Notes under the pieces: model-generated
The model's input: the letters and a program-made list of their open reading frames with translations, nothing else
What the model was told of the DNA's origin: nothing
Databases searched by the model: none
Shown: positions 1 to 8,546 of the stretch, one piece after another
Layout: each line of letters starts with the position of its first letter
How positions within the stretch are numbered: the stretch's first letter is position 1
Translations under genes and position numbers: made by a program
From: Salmonella enterica subsp. houtenae serovar Houten
Lineage (GTDB): Bacteria; Pseudomonadota; Gammaproteobacteria; Enterobacterales; Enterobacteriaceae
Assembly: GCA_900478215.1 (NCBI GenBank)
Contig: LS483478.1
Coordinates: 3,410,001 to 3,474,000 of the forward strand
Length of the DNA: 64,000 nucleotides
Reading direction: 5' to 3'

Positions 1-97
1 CGGATTGCTTGAGACTGCGGTAGCGGTTGCCGTGTGCGGCATTGTCTTTGGCGGGGTGCTGGACTACCTGGCGCTACGAAAAACACGCCTGATCTAA
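1..97 (+). CDS. ampG: Muropeptide permease AmpG, C-terminal end (partial)
   Basis: This is the last 31 codons of a gene that begins before the window; the stop codon is TAA at 95-97. The readable tail ends in LDYLALRKTRLI, almost the same as the C-terminus of E. coli AmpG (LDYLALRKTHLT). AmpG is an inner-membrane MFS-type permease that imports GlcNAc-anhydromuropeptides for cell-wall recycling and, in species with inducible AmpC, supplies the inducing signal. Only part of the last membrane segment is visible. Its position upstream of cyoA on the same strand is the usual enterobacterial order. Confidence 0.85.
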   Translation, partial: GLLETAVAVAVCGIVFGGVLDYLALRKTRLI

Positions 98-548
98 AAC
101 ATTATTAGCCGTTGTAATAACGACCCGGAATTATAACGGCTAAATAAACATCAATTGATAAAAATATATTTGTCTTTTTGTGCGCAACAGAATTTTGGAA
201 ATTAGTGGTAATTTCTATGCTACCTATTTTCTTTACACGATTCAGCCCACTGAATTTAAATTTCCACCGTTGGTTGTCTTTTTATTGATAATAAATTGTT
301 AAGTAATTGTTTTATTTTTACATTGGTTATACCAATTACCCCTCAGCATCCCACTTATAGACCTCATCCGTTATAACGCAAAGTTTCAACAGTGTCTTAA
401 AGTTATTTCGACACACTTGGCAACATATGTGACACGCGCGGCATAACTTGGTAACACAGAACCAATCATGTTTACAGTAATGTAACCTTACCGTAAAATG
501 CCCCTACACTTTAAACGCCACCAGGTCCCGTGGAATTGAGGTCGTTAA
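98..548 (+). promoter_or_regulatory. ampG-cyoA intergenic region with the cyo promoter
   Basis: This 451-bp AT-rich stretch has no gene. A sigma70-like promoter is visible: TTTACA at 471-476, a 17-base spacer, and TAAAAT at 494-499, about 50 bases before the cyoA start. The ribosome site TTGAGG lies at 536-541. Upstream, around 290-330, are ArcA-like TTGTTAA/TAATTG motifs. The cyo operon is known in E. coli to be repressed by ArcA and Fnr at low oxygen, but I did not establish exact sites here. Confidence 0.6.
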
Positions 549-1505
549 ATGAGACTCAGGAAATACAATAAAAGTTTGGGATGGTTGTCATTAATTGCAG
601 GCACTGCATTACTCAGTGGCTGTAATTCTGCGCTGCTGGATCCCAAAGGACAGATTGGACTGGAGCAACGTTCGCTGATACTGACGGCATTTGGCCTGAT
701 GTTGATCGTCGTTATTCCCGCCATCTTGATGGCTGTTGGTTTCGCCTGGAAGTATCGTGCGAGTAATAAGGATGCGAAGTATAGCCCGAACTGGTCACAC
801 TCCAATAAAGTGGAAGCGGTGGTCTGGACGGTGCCTATCTTAATCATCATTTTCCTTGCCGTACTGACCTGGAAAACCACGCACGCGCTTGAACCAAGCA
901 AGCCGCTGGTGCATGACGAAAAACCGATCACCATCGAAGTGGTTTCCATGGACTGGAAATGGTTCTTCATCTATCCGGAGCAGGGTATCGCCACCGTCAA
1001 CGAGATCGCCTTCCCGGCGAACACGCCGGTTTATTTCAAAGTGACCTCCAACTCCGTGATGAACTCCTTCTTTATCCCGCGTCTGGGTAGCCAGATTTAT
1101 GCCATGGCCGGTATGCAAACGCGTTTGCATCTGATCGCCAACGAACCCGGAACCTACGATGGCATCTCCGCCAGCTATAGCGGCCCGGGCTTCTCTGGTA
1201 TGAAGTTTAAAGCTATCGCCACCAGAGACCGCGCAGAGTTCGACCAATGGGTCGCAAAAGCGAAGCAGTCTCCGAACACCATGAATGATATGGCGGCGTT
1301 CGAGAAAGTGGCTATGCCAAGCGAGTACAACAAGGTGGAATACTTCTCCAGCGTGAAACCAGATTTGTTCAAGGATGTTATTAACAAATTCATGGACCAT
1401 GGTAAGAGCATGGACATGACCCAACCTGAAGGTGAGCACAGCTCGCATGAAGGAATGGAAGGCATGAACATGAGCCACGCGGAATCCGCCAACTCCAAGG
1501 GTTGA
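549..1505 (+). CDS. cyoA: Cytochrome bo3 ubiquinol oxidase subunit II (CyoA)
   Basis: Subunit II of the proton-pumping quinol oxidase used at high oxygen. The 318-residue product has a lipoprotein signal with lipobox LSGC (Cys25 predicted to be lipidated). Two transmembrane segments follow at about 45-70 and 90-110, then a periplasmic cupredoxin-like domain. As expected for a quinol oxidase, the CuA ligand set of cytochrome c oxidases is lacking. The tail is rich in Met and His (HEGMEGMNMSH). It is the first gene of cyoABCDE and its start is set by the TTGAGG site 7 bases upstream. Near-identity to E. coli CyoA makes the call firm. Confidence 0.97.
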   Translation: MRLRKYNKSLGWLSLIAGTALLSGCNSALLDPKGQIGLEQRSLILTAFGLMLIVVIPAILMAVGFAWKYRASNKDAKYSPNWSHSNKVEAVVWTVPILIIIFLAVLTWKTTHALEPSKPLVHDEKPITIEVVSMDWKWFFIYPEQGIATVNEIAFPANTPVYFKVTSNSVMNSFFIPRLGSQIYAMAGMQTRLHLIANEPGTYDGISASYSGPGFSGMKFKAIATRDRAEFDQWVAKAKQSPNTMNDMAAFEKVAMPSEYNKVEYFSSVKPDLFKDVINKFMDHGKSMDMTQPEGEHSSHEGMEGMNMSHAESANSKG

Positions 1506-1515
1506 GGAAGATAAG

Positions 1516-3507
1516 ATGTTCGGAAAATTATCACTGGATGCAGTACCGTTCCATGAACCCATCGTCATGGTAACGATCGCTGCAATCATCGTCGGGGGAC
1601 TGGCGATACTGGCAGCGATTACTTACTTCGGTAAGTGGACCTACCTATGGAAAGAGTGGTTAACGTCGGTTGACCATAAACGCCTCGGCATCATGTATAT
1701 CATCGTCGCGATTGTGATGCTGTTACGTGGTTTCGCCGATGCTATCATGATGCGTAGCCAGCAGGCGCTTGCCTCCGCAGGCGAAGCGGGTTTTCTACCG
1801 CCGCACCACTATGATCAGATCTTTACCGCTCACGGCGTGATCATGATCTTCTTCGTGGCGATGCCCTTCGTTATCGGTCTGATGAACCTGGTGGTTCCGC
1901 TGCAGATCGGCGCGCGCGACGTTGCTTTCCCTTTCCTGAACAACCTGAGCTTCTGGTTCACCGTTGTCGGCGTTATCCTGGTTAACCTCTCGCTGGGCGT
2001 GGGTGAATTCGCGCAGACGGGGTGGCTGGCTTATCCGCCGCTATCGGGAATAGAGTACAGTCCCAGCGTCGGGGTCGATTACTGGATATGGGCGTTGCAA
2101 CTCTCAGGTATTGGTACGACGTTAACCGGTATCAACTTCTTCGTGACGATCCTGAAGATGCGCGCGCCGGGTATGACGATGTTCAAGATGCCGGTCTTTA
2201 CCTGGGCCTCTTTATGCGCCAACGTATTGATCATCGCCTCTTTCCCGATTCTGACGGTTACCGTCGCGTTGCTAACCCTGGATCGCTATCTGGGCACCCA
2301 TTTCTTTACCAACGATATGGGCGGCAACATGATGATGTACATCAACCTGATTTGGGCCTGGGGCCATCCGGAGGTGTACATTCTGATTCTGCCGGTCTTC
2401 GGGGTATTCTCCGAAATCGCAGCGACCTTCTCGCGTAAACGTCTGTTCGGCTATACCTCGCTGGTCTGGGCCACCGTCTGTATTACCGTATTGTCGTTTA
2501 TCGTTTGGCTGCACCACTTCTTCACGATGGGCGCAGGCGCGAACGTTAACGCCTTCTTCGGTATCACGACCATGATTATCGCCATCCCGACCGGGGTGAA
2601 GATCTTCAACTGGTTGTTCACCATGTATCAGGGCCGTATCGTCTTCCATTCCGCAATGCTGTGGACCATCGGCTTTATCGTGACCTTCTCGGTCGGCGGT
2701 ATGACCGGCGTTCTGCTGGCGGTGCCGGGCGCGGACTTCGTCCTGCACAACAGTCTGTTCCTGATTGCGCACTTCCATAACGTGATCATCGGCGGCGTGG
2801 TGTTTGGCTGCTTCGCGGGTATGACGTACTGGTGGCCGAAGGCGTTTGGCTTCAAGCTGAACGAAACCTGGGGCAAGCGCGCCTTCTGGTTCTGGATTAT
2901 CGGCTTCTTTGTGGCCTTTATGCCGCTGTACGTACTGGGCTTCATGGGCATGACCCGTCGCCTCAGCCAACAAATTGATCCGCAGTTCCATACGATGCTG
3001 ATGGTTGCCGCCGCCGGCGCCGCGCTGATTGCGCTGGGTATCCTGTGCCAACTGATTCAGATCTTCGTTTCTATTCGCGACCGCGATCAGAACCGCGATC
3101 TGACCGGCGACCCATGGGGTGGTCGTACGCTGGAGTGGTCAACCTCTTCTCCGCCGCCGTTCTATAACTTTGCCGTTGTGCCGCACGTTCACGAACGTGA
3201 CGCCTTCTGGGAAATGAAAGAAAAAGGCGAAGCGTACCAACAGCCAGGACAGTATGAAGAGATTCATATGCCGAAAAATAGCGGTGCCGGGATTATTATC
3301 GCCGCCTTCGCGACGGTATTTGGCTTCGCCATGATCTGGCATATCTGGTGGCTGGCGATAGTCGGTTTCGCAGGCATGATCATCAGCTGGATTGTGAAAA
3401 GCTTTGATGAAGATGTGGATTACTACGTGCCGGTTCGCGACGTCGAAAAACTGGAAAACCAGCATTTCGATGAGATTACTAAGGCAGGGCTGAAAAATGG
3501 CAACTGA
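1516..3507 (+). CDS. cyoB: Cytochrome bo3 ubiquinol oxidase subunit I (CyoB)
   Basis: Catalytic heme-copper subunit, 663 residues with about 15 membrane segments; it reduces O2 to water with electrons from ubiquinol and pumps protons. Visible ligands include His106 (low-spin heme b, in TAHGVIM), His284 in WGHPEVY (the His-Tyr cross-link motif and CuB), the pair in WLHHFF (CuB) and the two histidines of IAHFHN (high-spin heme o and heme b). Quinol-site residues Arg71, Asp75 and His98 are present. The gene starts 10 bases after cyoA and overlaps cyoC by 11 bases, which suggests translational coupling. Confidence 0.98.
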   Translation: MFGKLSLDAVPFHEPIVMVTIAAIIVGGLAILAAITYFGKWTYLWKEWLTSVDHKRLGIMYIIVAIVMLLRGFADAIMMRSQQALASAGEAGFLPPHHYDQIFTAHGVIMIFFVAMPFVIGLMNLVVPLQIGARDVAFPFLNNLSFWFTVVGVILVNLSLGVGEFAQTGWLAYPPLSGIEYSPSVGVDYWIWALQLSGIGTTLTGINFFVTILKMRAPGMTMFKMPVFTWASLCANVLIIASFPILTVTVALLTLDRYLGTHFFTNDMGGNMMMYINLIWAWGHPEVYILILPVFGVFSEIAATFSRKRLFGYTSLVWATVCITVLSFIVWLHHFFTMGAGANVNAFFGITTMIIAIPTGVKIFNWLFTMYQGRIVFHSAMLWTIGFIVTFSVGGMTGVLLAVPGADFVLHNSLFLIAHFHNVIIGGVVFGCFAGMTYWWPKAFGFKLNETWGKRAFWFWIIGFFVAFMPLYVLGFMGMTRRLSQQIDPQFHTMLMVAAAGAALIALGILCQLIQIFVSIRDRDQNRDLTGDPWGGRTLEWSTSSPPPFYNFAVVPHVHERDAFWEMKEKGEAYQQPGQYEEIHMPKNSGAGIIIAAFATVFGFAMIWHIWWLAIVGFAGMIISWIVKSFDEDVDYYVPVRDVEKLENQHFDEITKAGLKNGN

Positions 3508-4111
3508 TACTTTAACGCACGCGACTGCCCACGCGCACGAACACGGGCACCATGACGCAGGTCAGAACAAAATCTTCGGATTTTGGGTCTACCTGATGAG
3601 CGACTGCATTCTGTTCTCTATCCTGTTTGCTACCTATGCCGTTCTGGTGAACGGCACCGCTGGCGGCCCAACAGGTAAGGACATTTTCGAACTGCCGTTC
3701 GTTCTGGTTGAAACCTTCCTGCTGCTATTTAGCTCCATCACCTACGGCATGGCGGCGATCGCCATGCACAAGAACAACAAGAGCCAGGTTATCTCCTGGC
3801 TGGCGTTGACCTTCTTGTTCGGTGCCGGGTTTATCGGGATGGAAATCTATGAATTCCATCACCTGATTGTTAACGGTATGGGCCCGGATCGCAGCGGCTT
3901 CCTGTCTGCGTTCTTCGCGCTGGTCGGCACGCACGGTCTGCACGTCACTTCCGGTCTTATCTGGATGGCGGTGCTGATGGTGCAAGTCGCCCGTCGCGGT
4001 CTGACCAGCACTAACCGTACCCGCATCATGTGCCTGAGCCTGTTCTGGCACTTCCTGGATGTGATTTGGATTTGCGTGTTCACTGTTGTTTATCTGATGG
4101 GGGCGATGTAA
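3497..4111 (+). CDS. cyoC: Cytochrome bo3 ubiquinol oxidase subunit III (CyoC)
   Basis: Non-catalytic subunit III, 204 residues with five predicted membrane helices and a His-rich N-terminus (HAHEHGHHD). It stabilises the oxidase complex in the inner membrane. The start overlaps the last 11 bases of cyoB, and the stop shares its final A with the cyoD start (TAATG), an overlap typical of coupled operon genes. Sequence and length match E. coli CyoC. Confidence 0.97.
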   Translation: MATDTLTHATAHAHEHGHHDAGQNKIFGFWVYLMSDCILFSILFATYAVLVNGTAGGPTGKDIFELPFVLVETFLLLFSSITYGMAAIAMHKNNKSQVISWLALTFLFGAGFIGMEIYEFHHLIVNGMGPDRSGFLSAFFALVGTHGLHVTSGLIWMAVLMVQVARRGLTSTNRTRIMCLSLFWHFLDVIWICVFTVVYLMGAM

Positions 4112-4440
4112 TGAGTCATTCTACTGAGAGCGGCGGCGCATCCCACGGCAGCGTAAAAACGTACATGACCGGCTTTATCCTGTCGGTCATCCTGACGGTT
4201 ATTCCATTCTGGATGGTGATGACCGGCGCTGCCTCTCCGGCCGTTATTCTGGGATCTATCCTGGCAATGGCAGTGGTACAGATTTTGGTGCATCTGGTGT
4301 GTTTCCTGCACATGAACACCAAATCTGATGAAGGCTGGAACATGACGGCCTTTATCTTTACCGTGCTGATCATCGCCATCCTGGTTGTGGGCTCCATCTG
4401 GATTATGTGGAACCTCAACTACAACATGATGATGCACTAA
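4111..4440 (+). CDS. cyoD: Cytochrome bo3 ubiquinol oxidase subunit IV (CyoD)
   Basis: Small subunit IV, 109 residues with three membrane helices, which assists assembly of the oxidase (CuB binding to subunit I in E. coli). I chose the ATG at 4111, which overlaps the cyoC stop and gives the familiar MSHSTE N-terminus and the family length; a longer reading from 4030 would run inside cyoC and is not credible. The product ends in NYNMMMH as in E. coli. Confidence 0.96.
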   Translation: MSHSTESGGASHGSVKTYMTGFILSVILTVIPFWMVMTGAASPAVILGSILAMAVVQILVHLVCFLHMNTKSDEGWNMTAFIFTVLIIAILVVGSIWIMWNLNYNMMMH

Positions 4441-4451
4441 GAGCGGCGAGT

Positions 4452-5342
4452 ATGATGTTTAAGCAATACCTGCAAGTAACGAAACCAGGCATCATCTTTG
4501 GCAACCTGATCTCGGTGATCGGGGGATTCTTGCTGGCCTCAAAGGGCAGCATCGACTATCCCCTGTTCATCTATACGCTGGTCGGGGTGTCACTGGTTGT
4601 GGCGTCGGGTTGTGTATTTAACAACTACATCGACAGGGATATCGACAGGAAGATGGAAAGGACCAAGAATCGGGTGCTGGTCAAAGGCCTGATTTCTCCT
4701 GGCGTCTCGCTGGTATACGCCACCCTGCTGGGTATTGCTGGCTTTATGCTGCTGTGGTTTGGCGCCAATCCTCTGGCCTGCTGGCTGGGGGTGATGGGCT
4801 TCGTGGTCTACGTTGGCGTGTACAGCTTGTACATGAAGCGTCACTCTGTCTACGGAACGCTGATTGGCTCTCTCTCCGGCGCAGCGCCGCCGGTGATTGG
4901 TTACTGCGCCGTAACGGGCGACTTTGACAGCGGCGCGGCGATCCTGTTGGCGATTTTCAGCCTCTGGCAGATGCCGCACTCTTACGCCATCGCCATTTTC
5001 CGCTTTAAGGACTATCAGGCGGCCAATATCCCGGTTTTGCCGGTGGTAAAAGGAATCTCAGTCGCGAAAAACCACATTACGCTGTACATCATTGCGTTCG
5101 CAGTTGCAACGCTAATGCTAACATTGGGCGGTTATGCCGGTTACAAATACCTGGTGGTCGCCGCGGCGGTCAGCGTCTGGTGGCTCGGCATGGCGCTGCG
5201 CGGTTACAAAGTGGAAGATGATAAAGTCTGGGCGCGCAAGCTGTTCGGCTTCTCTATCATTGCGATTACCGCGCTGAGTATCATGATGTCCGTTGATTTT
5301 ATGGTGCCGAACTCACAGAGTCTGCTGACTTACGTCTGGTAA
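4452..5342 (+). CDS. cyoE: Protoheme IX farnesyltransferase (heme O synthase, CyoE)
   Basis: UbiA-family prenyltransferase that adds a farnesyl group to heme b to make heme o, the heme of the CyoB binuclear centre. The 296-residue membrane protein carries the Asp-rich motif NNYIDRDIDRKM at about residues 57-68, which binds Mg-diphosphate, and a conserved WQMPHSYAIAIFR region. The start at 4452 (MMFKQY) follows a GAGCGGCGAG stretch and gives the E. coli length. It is the last gene of the cyo operon and is followed by a strong hairpin at 5382-5422. Confidence 0.97.
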   Translation: MMFKQYLQVTKPGIIFGNLISVIGGFLLASKGSIDYPLFIYTLVGVSLVVASGCVFNNYIDRDIDRKMERTKNRVLVKGLISPGVSLVYATLLGIAGFMLLWFGANPLACWLGVMGFVVYVGVYSLYMKRHSVYGTLIGSLSGAAPPVIGYCAVTGDFDSGAAILLAIFSLWQMPHSYAIAIFRFKDYQAANIPVLPVVKGISVAKNHITLYIIAFAVATLMLTLGGYAGYKYLVVAAAVSVWWLGMALRGYKVEDDKVWARKLFGFSIIAITALSIMMSVDFMVPNSQSLLTYVW

Positions 5343-5381
5343 GACTCTGCCACTCCAGGTTCATTAAGCCCCGCGTGATAT

Positions 5382-5422
5382 AAAAATAACAGGATCATCG
5401 AGAGATGAATCCTGTTATTTTA
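5382..5422 (+). terminator. Hairpin after cyoE, probable operon terminator
   Basis: A 13-bp perfect stem (AAAATAACAGGAT at 5383-5395 pairing with ATCCTGTTATTTT at 5409-5421) with a 13-base loop lies 40 bases after the cyoE stop. The 3' arm ends in TTATTTTA, so it could act as a rho-independent terminator. The A-rich start of the stem suggests it may work in both directions. Confidence 0.65.
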
Positions 5423-5740
5423 CTGACTCAATAGCAACCTCCTAAAATTCAGGCCTTCACTGTTACTATCTGCCAACATCATTTGCTAAGTTCAGTACCA
5501 GAACGCGAGAAAACCCATCACTCTATCTTACTGATTTTAAATAACAAAAACCATTTATCGCCATTTTTAATATAAAAGCAATATTTATAATGATAAATAA
5601 AAAACAATCACACTATTTTTTAGATTAAATGATTGCTGTTAATCAAACATCCATGAGTATAGTTATGACACGGCATGAGAATAATAGCCTGCCGACACAT
5701 GCAATTATTTATATTTAATATCAAACAACAGGATTTTATT
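5423..5740. other. AT-rich intergenic stretch before the crystallin-like gene
   Basis: No gene is seen here. The sequence is strongly AT-rich (long runs such as TTTTTAATATAAAAG), unlike the flanking core genes. It holds several possible -10 elements but no single convincing promoter. The ribosome site AGGA at 5729-5732 serves the next gene. The composition fits acquired DNA, of the kind commonly silenced by H-NS in enterics; that is inference. Confidence 0.4.
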
Positions 5741-6799
5741 ATGAACGAACAAGATGTTTATCTGATCAGCAATGAATATGGTGAAGATAAGTGTCCGGAA
5801 GGCAAGCTGGCGCTATATACTAATGTGCAGTTCAACATTGGTGAAGTGGGAAACATTCTGATTATTTCACCTAATATTCAGCTTAATGAAGAACAATTAG
5901 CAAGTTATGGTTTTATTATTGGTGAGAATAGCAATATTTCCTCTATCGTTAATAATATGGACCAGGATGCCACGCTTATCTCTGGTTTATATGTAGATGG
6001 GCAAACATTAACGGTTAAACCAGGAACCACCATTCCTACTCTTTATGACTATCCTTTAGGCAGTGAAAACTGGAATGACGCAGTTAACTCAGTTATTTCA
6101 GCCGGTATTGAAACCGTTGATTTAACCATGAGTATTGAGAGTGACATTGTTCTGGAGGAAGAGGAAGAATATTCAGCGTTACTGCAAATTCACAACAATA
6201 ATAGTGAGTCCGTAGACAACGTAACGATTACTGCCAGCTCCGGTAATTCAGCCGTTTTTTCTGTCGAAACGGCTACCCAGACCACCAGTATCGCCGGAAA
6301 TGAAACAGCTAACGTGCGTATTCCTTTGCTGGGCACAGGCCAGGGCTCAGCGACCTTAACCTGTCAGCTTACAATGCCATTCGGCATCGTGAATAATGGG
6401 AATAATATGACGCAAACTGTCGTAACCGTAAACGAAGCTAGTCCGTTGCATGTGACACAAAGTTTTGCCGGTGACTGGCAAGATACATGGCCCAGCACAA
6501 AATATATTTATAGCTATAAATTGATTCTCAGCTCTGCTGAAACTGAAGTTGATAAGTGGGAATTATCATTTGTACTTCCTGATGGTGCAGAGGTTTATCT
6601 TAAGTGGCTGGAAAGCGAAAGTAGCTGGGTTGAACTTAACACAGAGAAATCGGTTAATGGTAACGTGTATCTGGATAGCGAACCGGGCCATGTTATCTCA
6701 CCAGAAAAGAATATCGAACTGGATATTGAAATCCTGTACCCTAACCAATCAACTGATTACCAGACGCTAAAAAATCTACGCCTCATGCAACTGGCATAA
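5741..6799 (+). CDS. Predicted beta/gamma-crystallin-like protein with C-terminal carbohydrate-binding-like domain
   Basis: A 352-residue protein that I do not recognise as a named gene. Residues about 20-120 look like a double Greek-key beta/gamma-crystallin unit: NSNISSI at 63-69 and WNDAVNSV at 111-118 resemble the calcium-binding N/D-N/D-x-x-S/T-S signature, and PLGSENWND is typical of the fold. An acidic linker (EEEEEY, about 139-144) leads to an Ig-like beta region at about 145-230. Residues about 235-335 resemble a CBM2-type module (VDKWELSFVLPDGAEV). There is no signal peptide or membrane segment. I chose the ATG at 5741 because AGGA lies 8 bases upstream; an in-frame ATG at 5675 lacks such a site. 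Base composition is AT-rich relative to its neighbours and the gene interrupts the E. coli order cyoE-yajR, so recent acquisition is likely. Domain calls are by eye and unverified. Confidence 0.7.
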   Translation: MNEQDVYLISNEYGEDKCPEGKLALYTNVQFNIGEVGNILIISPNIQLNEEQLASYGFIIGENSNISSIVNNMDQDATLISGLYVDGQTLTVKPGTTIPTLYDYPLGSENWNDAVNSVISAGIETVDLTMSIESDIVLEEEEEYSALLQIHNNNSESVDNVTITASSGNSAVFSVETATQTTSIAGNETANVRIPLLGTGQGSATLTCQLTMPFGIVNNGNNMTQTVVTVNEASPLHVTQSFAGDWQDTWPSTKYIYSYKLILSSAETEVDKWELSFVLPDGAEVYLKWLESESSWVELNTEKSVNGNVYLDSEPGHVISPEKNIELDIEILYPNQSTDYQTLKNLRLMQLA

Positions 6800-6829
6800 T
6801 AGCTGTACCCTATTGGTATCATAAATAGC

Positions 6830-6856
6830 CACCTTCGCCCCGACTGGGTGAAGGTG
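6830..6856 (+). terminator. Hairpin after the crystallin-like gene
   Basis: CACCTTCGCCC at 6830-6840 pairs with GGGTGAAGGTG at 6846-6856 around a 5-base loop (one G-T pair), 31 bases past the stop codon. No clear T-run follows, so it may be a weak terminator or an mRNA-stabilising structure. Confidence 0.45.
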
Positions 6857-7135
6857 TCCTCAATATTGCTATAATCACTTATCTATTTACATTCCTACTG
6901 CAGAATATAATTTAGAGCCAACTCACCATTACTGACGCCTGTCCCCCATCACCTGCGCCAGGTAACAGTACCTGAGTAGCATTTCTCCCTGCCAGGGTTC
7001 GCCGACAATGCGTAATCAACTTATGTCTCTTTACCATGCAAATGAGTCAATAATGTAATATTTGTTAATTAACCCTCTATTTACCCTGTCCGCTCTCCGC
7101 ACTACACTACTCCCGGCTTATATATTGAGGTGGCA
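6857..7135. other. Intergenic region before yajR with a small minus-strand reading frame
   Basis: No established gene. A 41-codon frame on the minus strand (ATG at 7037 down to the stop at 6912) has a coding-like C-terminus (NATQVLLPGAGDGGQASVMV) but no ribosome site, so it may be a gene remnant. On the plus strand TTGAGGT at 7125-7131 is the ribosome site of yajR. Confidence 0.3.
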
Positions 7136-8500
7136 ATGAACGATTACAAAATGACGCCGGGCGAGCTACGCGCCACCTGGGGTTTAGGGACGGTATTTTC
7201 GCTGCGTATGCTGGGTATGTTTATGGTTCTACCAGTACTGACCACATACGGTATGGCGCTACAGGGTGCCAGCGAAGCATTAATCGGCATTGCGATCGGC
7301 ATTTACGGGCTGGCGCAGGCTATCTTTCAAATTCCCTTTGGGCTGCTTTCTGACCGCATTGGTCGTAAGCCGCTGATTGTCGGCGGACTGGCGGTATTTG
7401 TCGCGGGCAGCGTCATTGCCGCTCTCTCCCACTCAATCTGGGGCATTATATTAGGGCGAGCGCTACAGGGGTCCGGCGCTATTGCCGCCGCGGTTATGGC
7501 GCTACTGTCTGACCTCACCCGCGAGCAAAACCGCACCAAAGCGATGGCGTTTATCGGCGTCAGCTTTGGTATCACCTTCGCGATTGCGATGGTATTAGGA
7601 CCGATCGTTACCCATAGTCTGGGATTGAACGCGTTGTTCTGGATGATCGCCGCCCTCGCCACCCTGGGCATTATTCTGACGATCTGGGTGGTTCCCAACA
7701 GTACCAACCATGTACTGAATCGCGAATCCGGGATGGTCAAAGGCAGCTTCAGTAAAGTGCTGGCGGAGCCGAGGCTGCTCAAACTCAATCTCGGCATCAT
7801 GTGTCTGCATATTTTATTAATGTCCACCTTTGTCGCCCTGCCCGGCCAGCTTGCCGATGCCGGTTTCCCTGCCGCCGAACACTGGAAGGTCTATCTGGCA
7901 ACCATGGTGATCGCCTTTGCCGCCGTCGTGCCTTTTATCATCTATGCTGAAGTCAAACGGCGGATGAAGCAAGTATTCCTGTTCTGCGTGGGGCTCATTA
8001 TCGTCGCAGAAATCGTGTTGTGGGGAGCGGGCCAGCATTTCTGGGAGCTGGTGATTGGCGTACAACTCTTTTTCCTCGCCTTTAATTTAATGGAGGCGTT
8101 GCTGCCTTCTCTTATTAGCAAAGAGTCGCCCGCGGGGTATAAAGGAACGGCGATGGGCGTCTATTCTACCAGTCAGTTTCTTGGCGTGGCGCTTGGCGGC
8201 TCGCTGGGCGGCTGGATAGACGGCGCATTTGATGGGCAAACCGTTTTCCTTGCCGGGGCCGTACTGGCGATGGCATGGCTGGCGGTGGCAAGTACCATGA
8301 AAGAGCCGCCCTATGTCAGCAGCCTGCGCGTGGAAATTCCAGCGGATATCGTTGCTGATGACAGGCTAAAACAGCGGCTATTGGCAATGAAAGGCGTAAG
8401 CGAAGCGCTGATCGTGGCGGAAGAGCATTCTGCTTACGTCAAAATTGACAGCAAAGTGACCAATCGCGTTGAAGTTGAACAGCTTATCAGCAAAGGATGA
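7136..8500 (+). CDS. yajR: MFS transporter YajR
   Basis: Predicted inner-membrane proton-coupled transporter of 454 residues: twelve membrane helices followed by a soluble C-terminal domain (about 390-454) known in E. coli YajR as the YAM domain, with a ferredoxin-like fold. The MFS motif A appears as GLLSDRIGRKP between helices 2 and 3. The substrate is not known. I used the ATG at 7136 (MNDYKM), preceded by TTGAGGT, rather than a GTG two codons earlier; this matches the E. coli length of 454. It converges with yajQ across a REP element. Confidence 0.93.
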   Translation: MNDYKMTPGELRATWGLGTVFSLRMLGMFMVLPVLTTYGMALQGASEALIGIAIGIYGLAQAIFQIPFGLLSDRIGRKPLIVGGLAVFVAGSVIAALSHSIWGIILGRALQGSGAIAAAVMALLSDLTREQNRTKAMAFIGVSFGITFAIAMVLGPIVTHSLGLNALFWMIAALATLGIILTIWVVPNSTNHVLNRESGMVKGSFSKVLAEPRLLKLNLGIMCLHILLMSTFVALPGQLADAGFPAAEHWKVYLATMVIAFAAVVPFIIYAEVKRRMKQVFLFCVGLIIVAEIVLWGAGQHFWELVIGVQLFFLAFNLMEALLPSLISKESPAGYKGTAMGVYSTSQFLGVALGGSLGGWIDGAFDGQTVFLAGAVLAMAWLAVASTMKEPPYVSSLRVEIPADIVADDRLKQRLLAMKGVSEALIVAEEHSAYVKIDSKVTNRVEVEQLISKG

Positions 8501-8510
8501 ATGCAGCATT

Positions 8511-8539
8511 GCCGGATGGCGATGAGGCCTTATCCGGCA
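8511..8539. repeat. REP element between yajR and yajQ
   Basis: GCCGGATGGCG at 8511-8521 and CCTTATCCGGC at 8528-8538 form the imperfect palindrome typical of enterobacterial REP (PU) elements. It lies between two convergent genes, where REP elements usually occur and may act in transcription termination or mRNA protection. Confidence 0.8.
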
Positions 8540-8546
8540 TAGCCAC

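Noticed and set aside
2272..3051. A 259-codon minus-strand frame within cyoB
   Set aside because: Antisense to a clearly conserved gene; composition is His/Gln/Arg-rich as expected for a shadow of membrane-protein codons.
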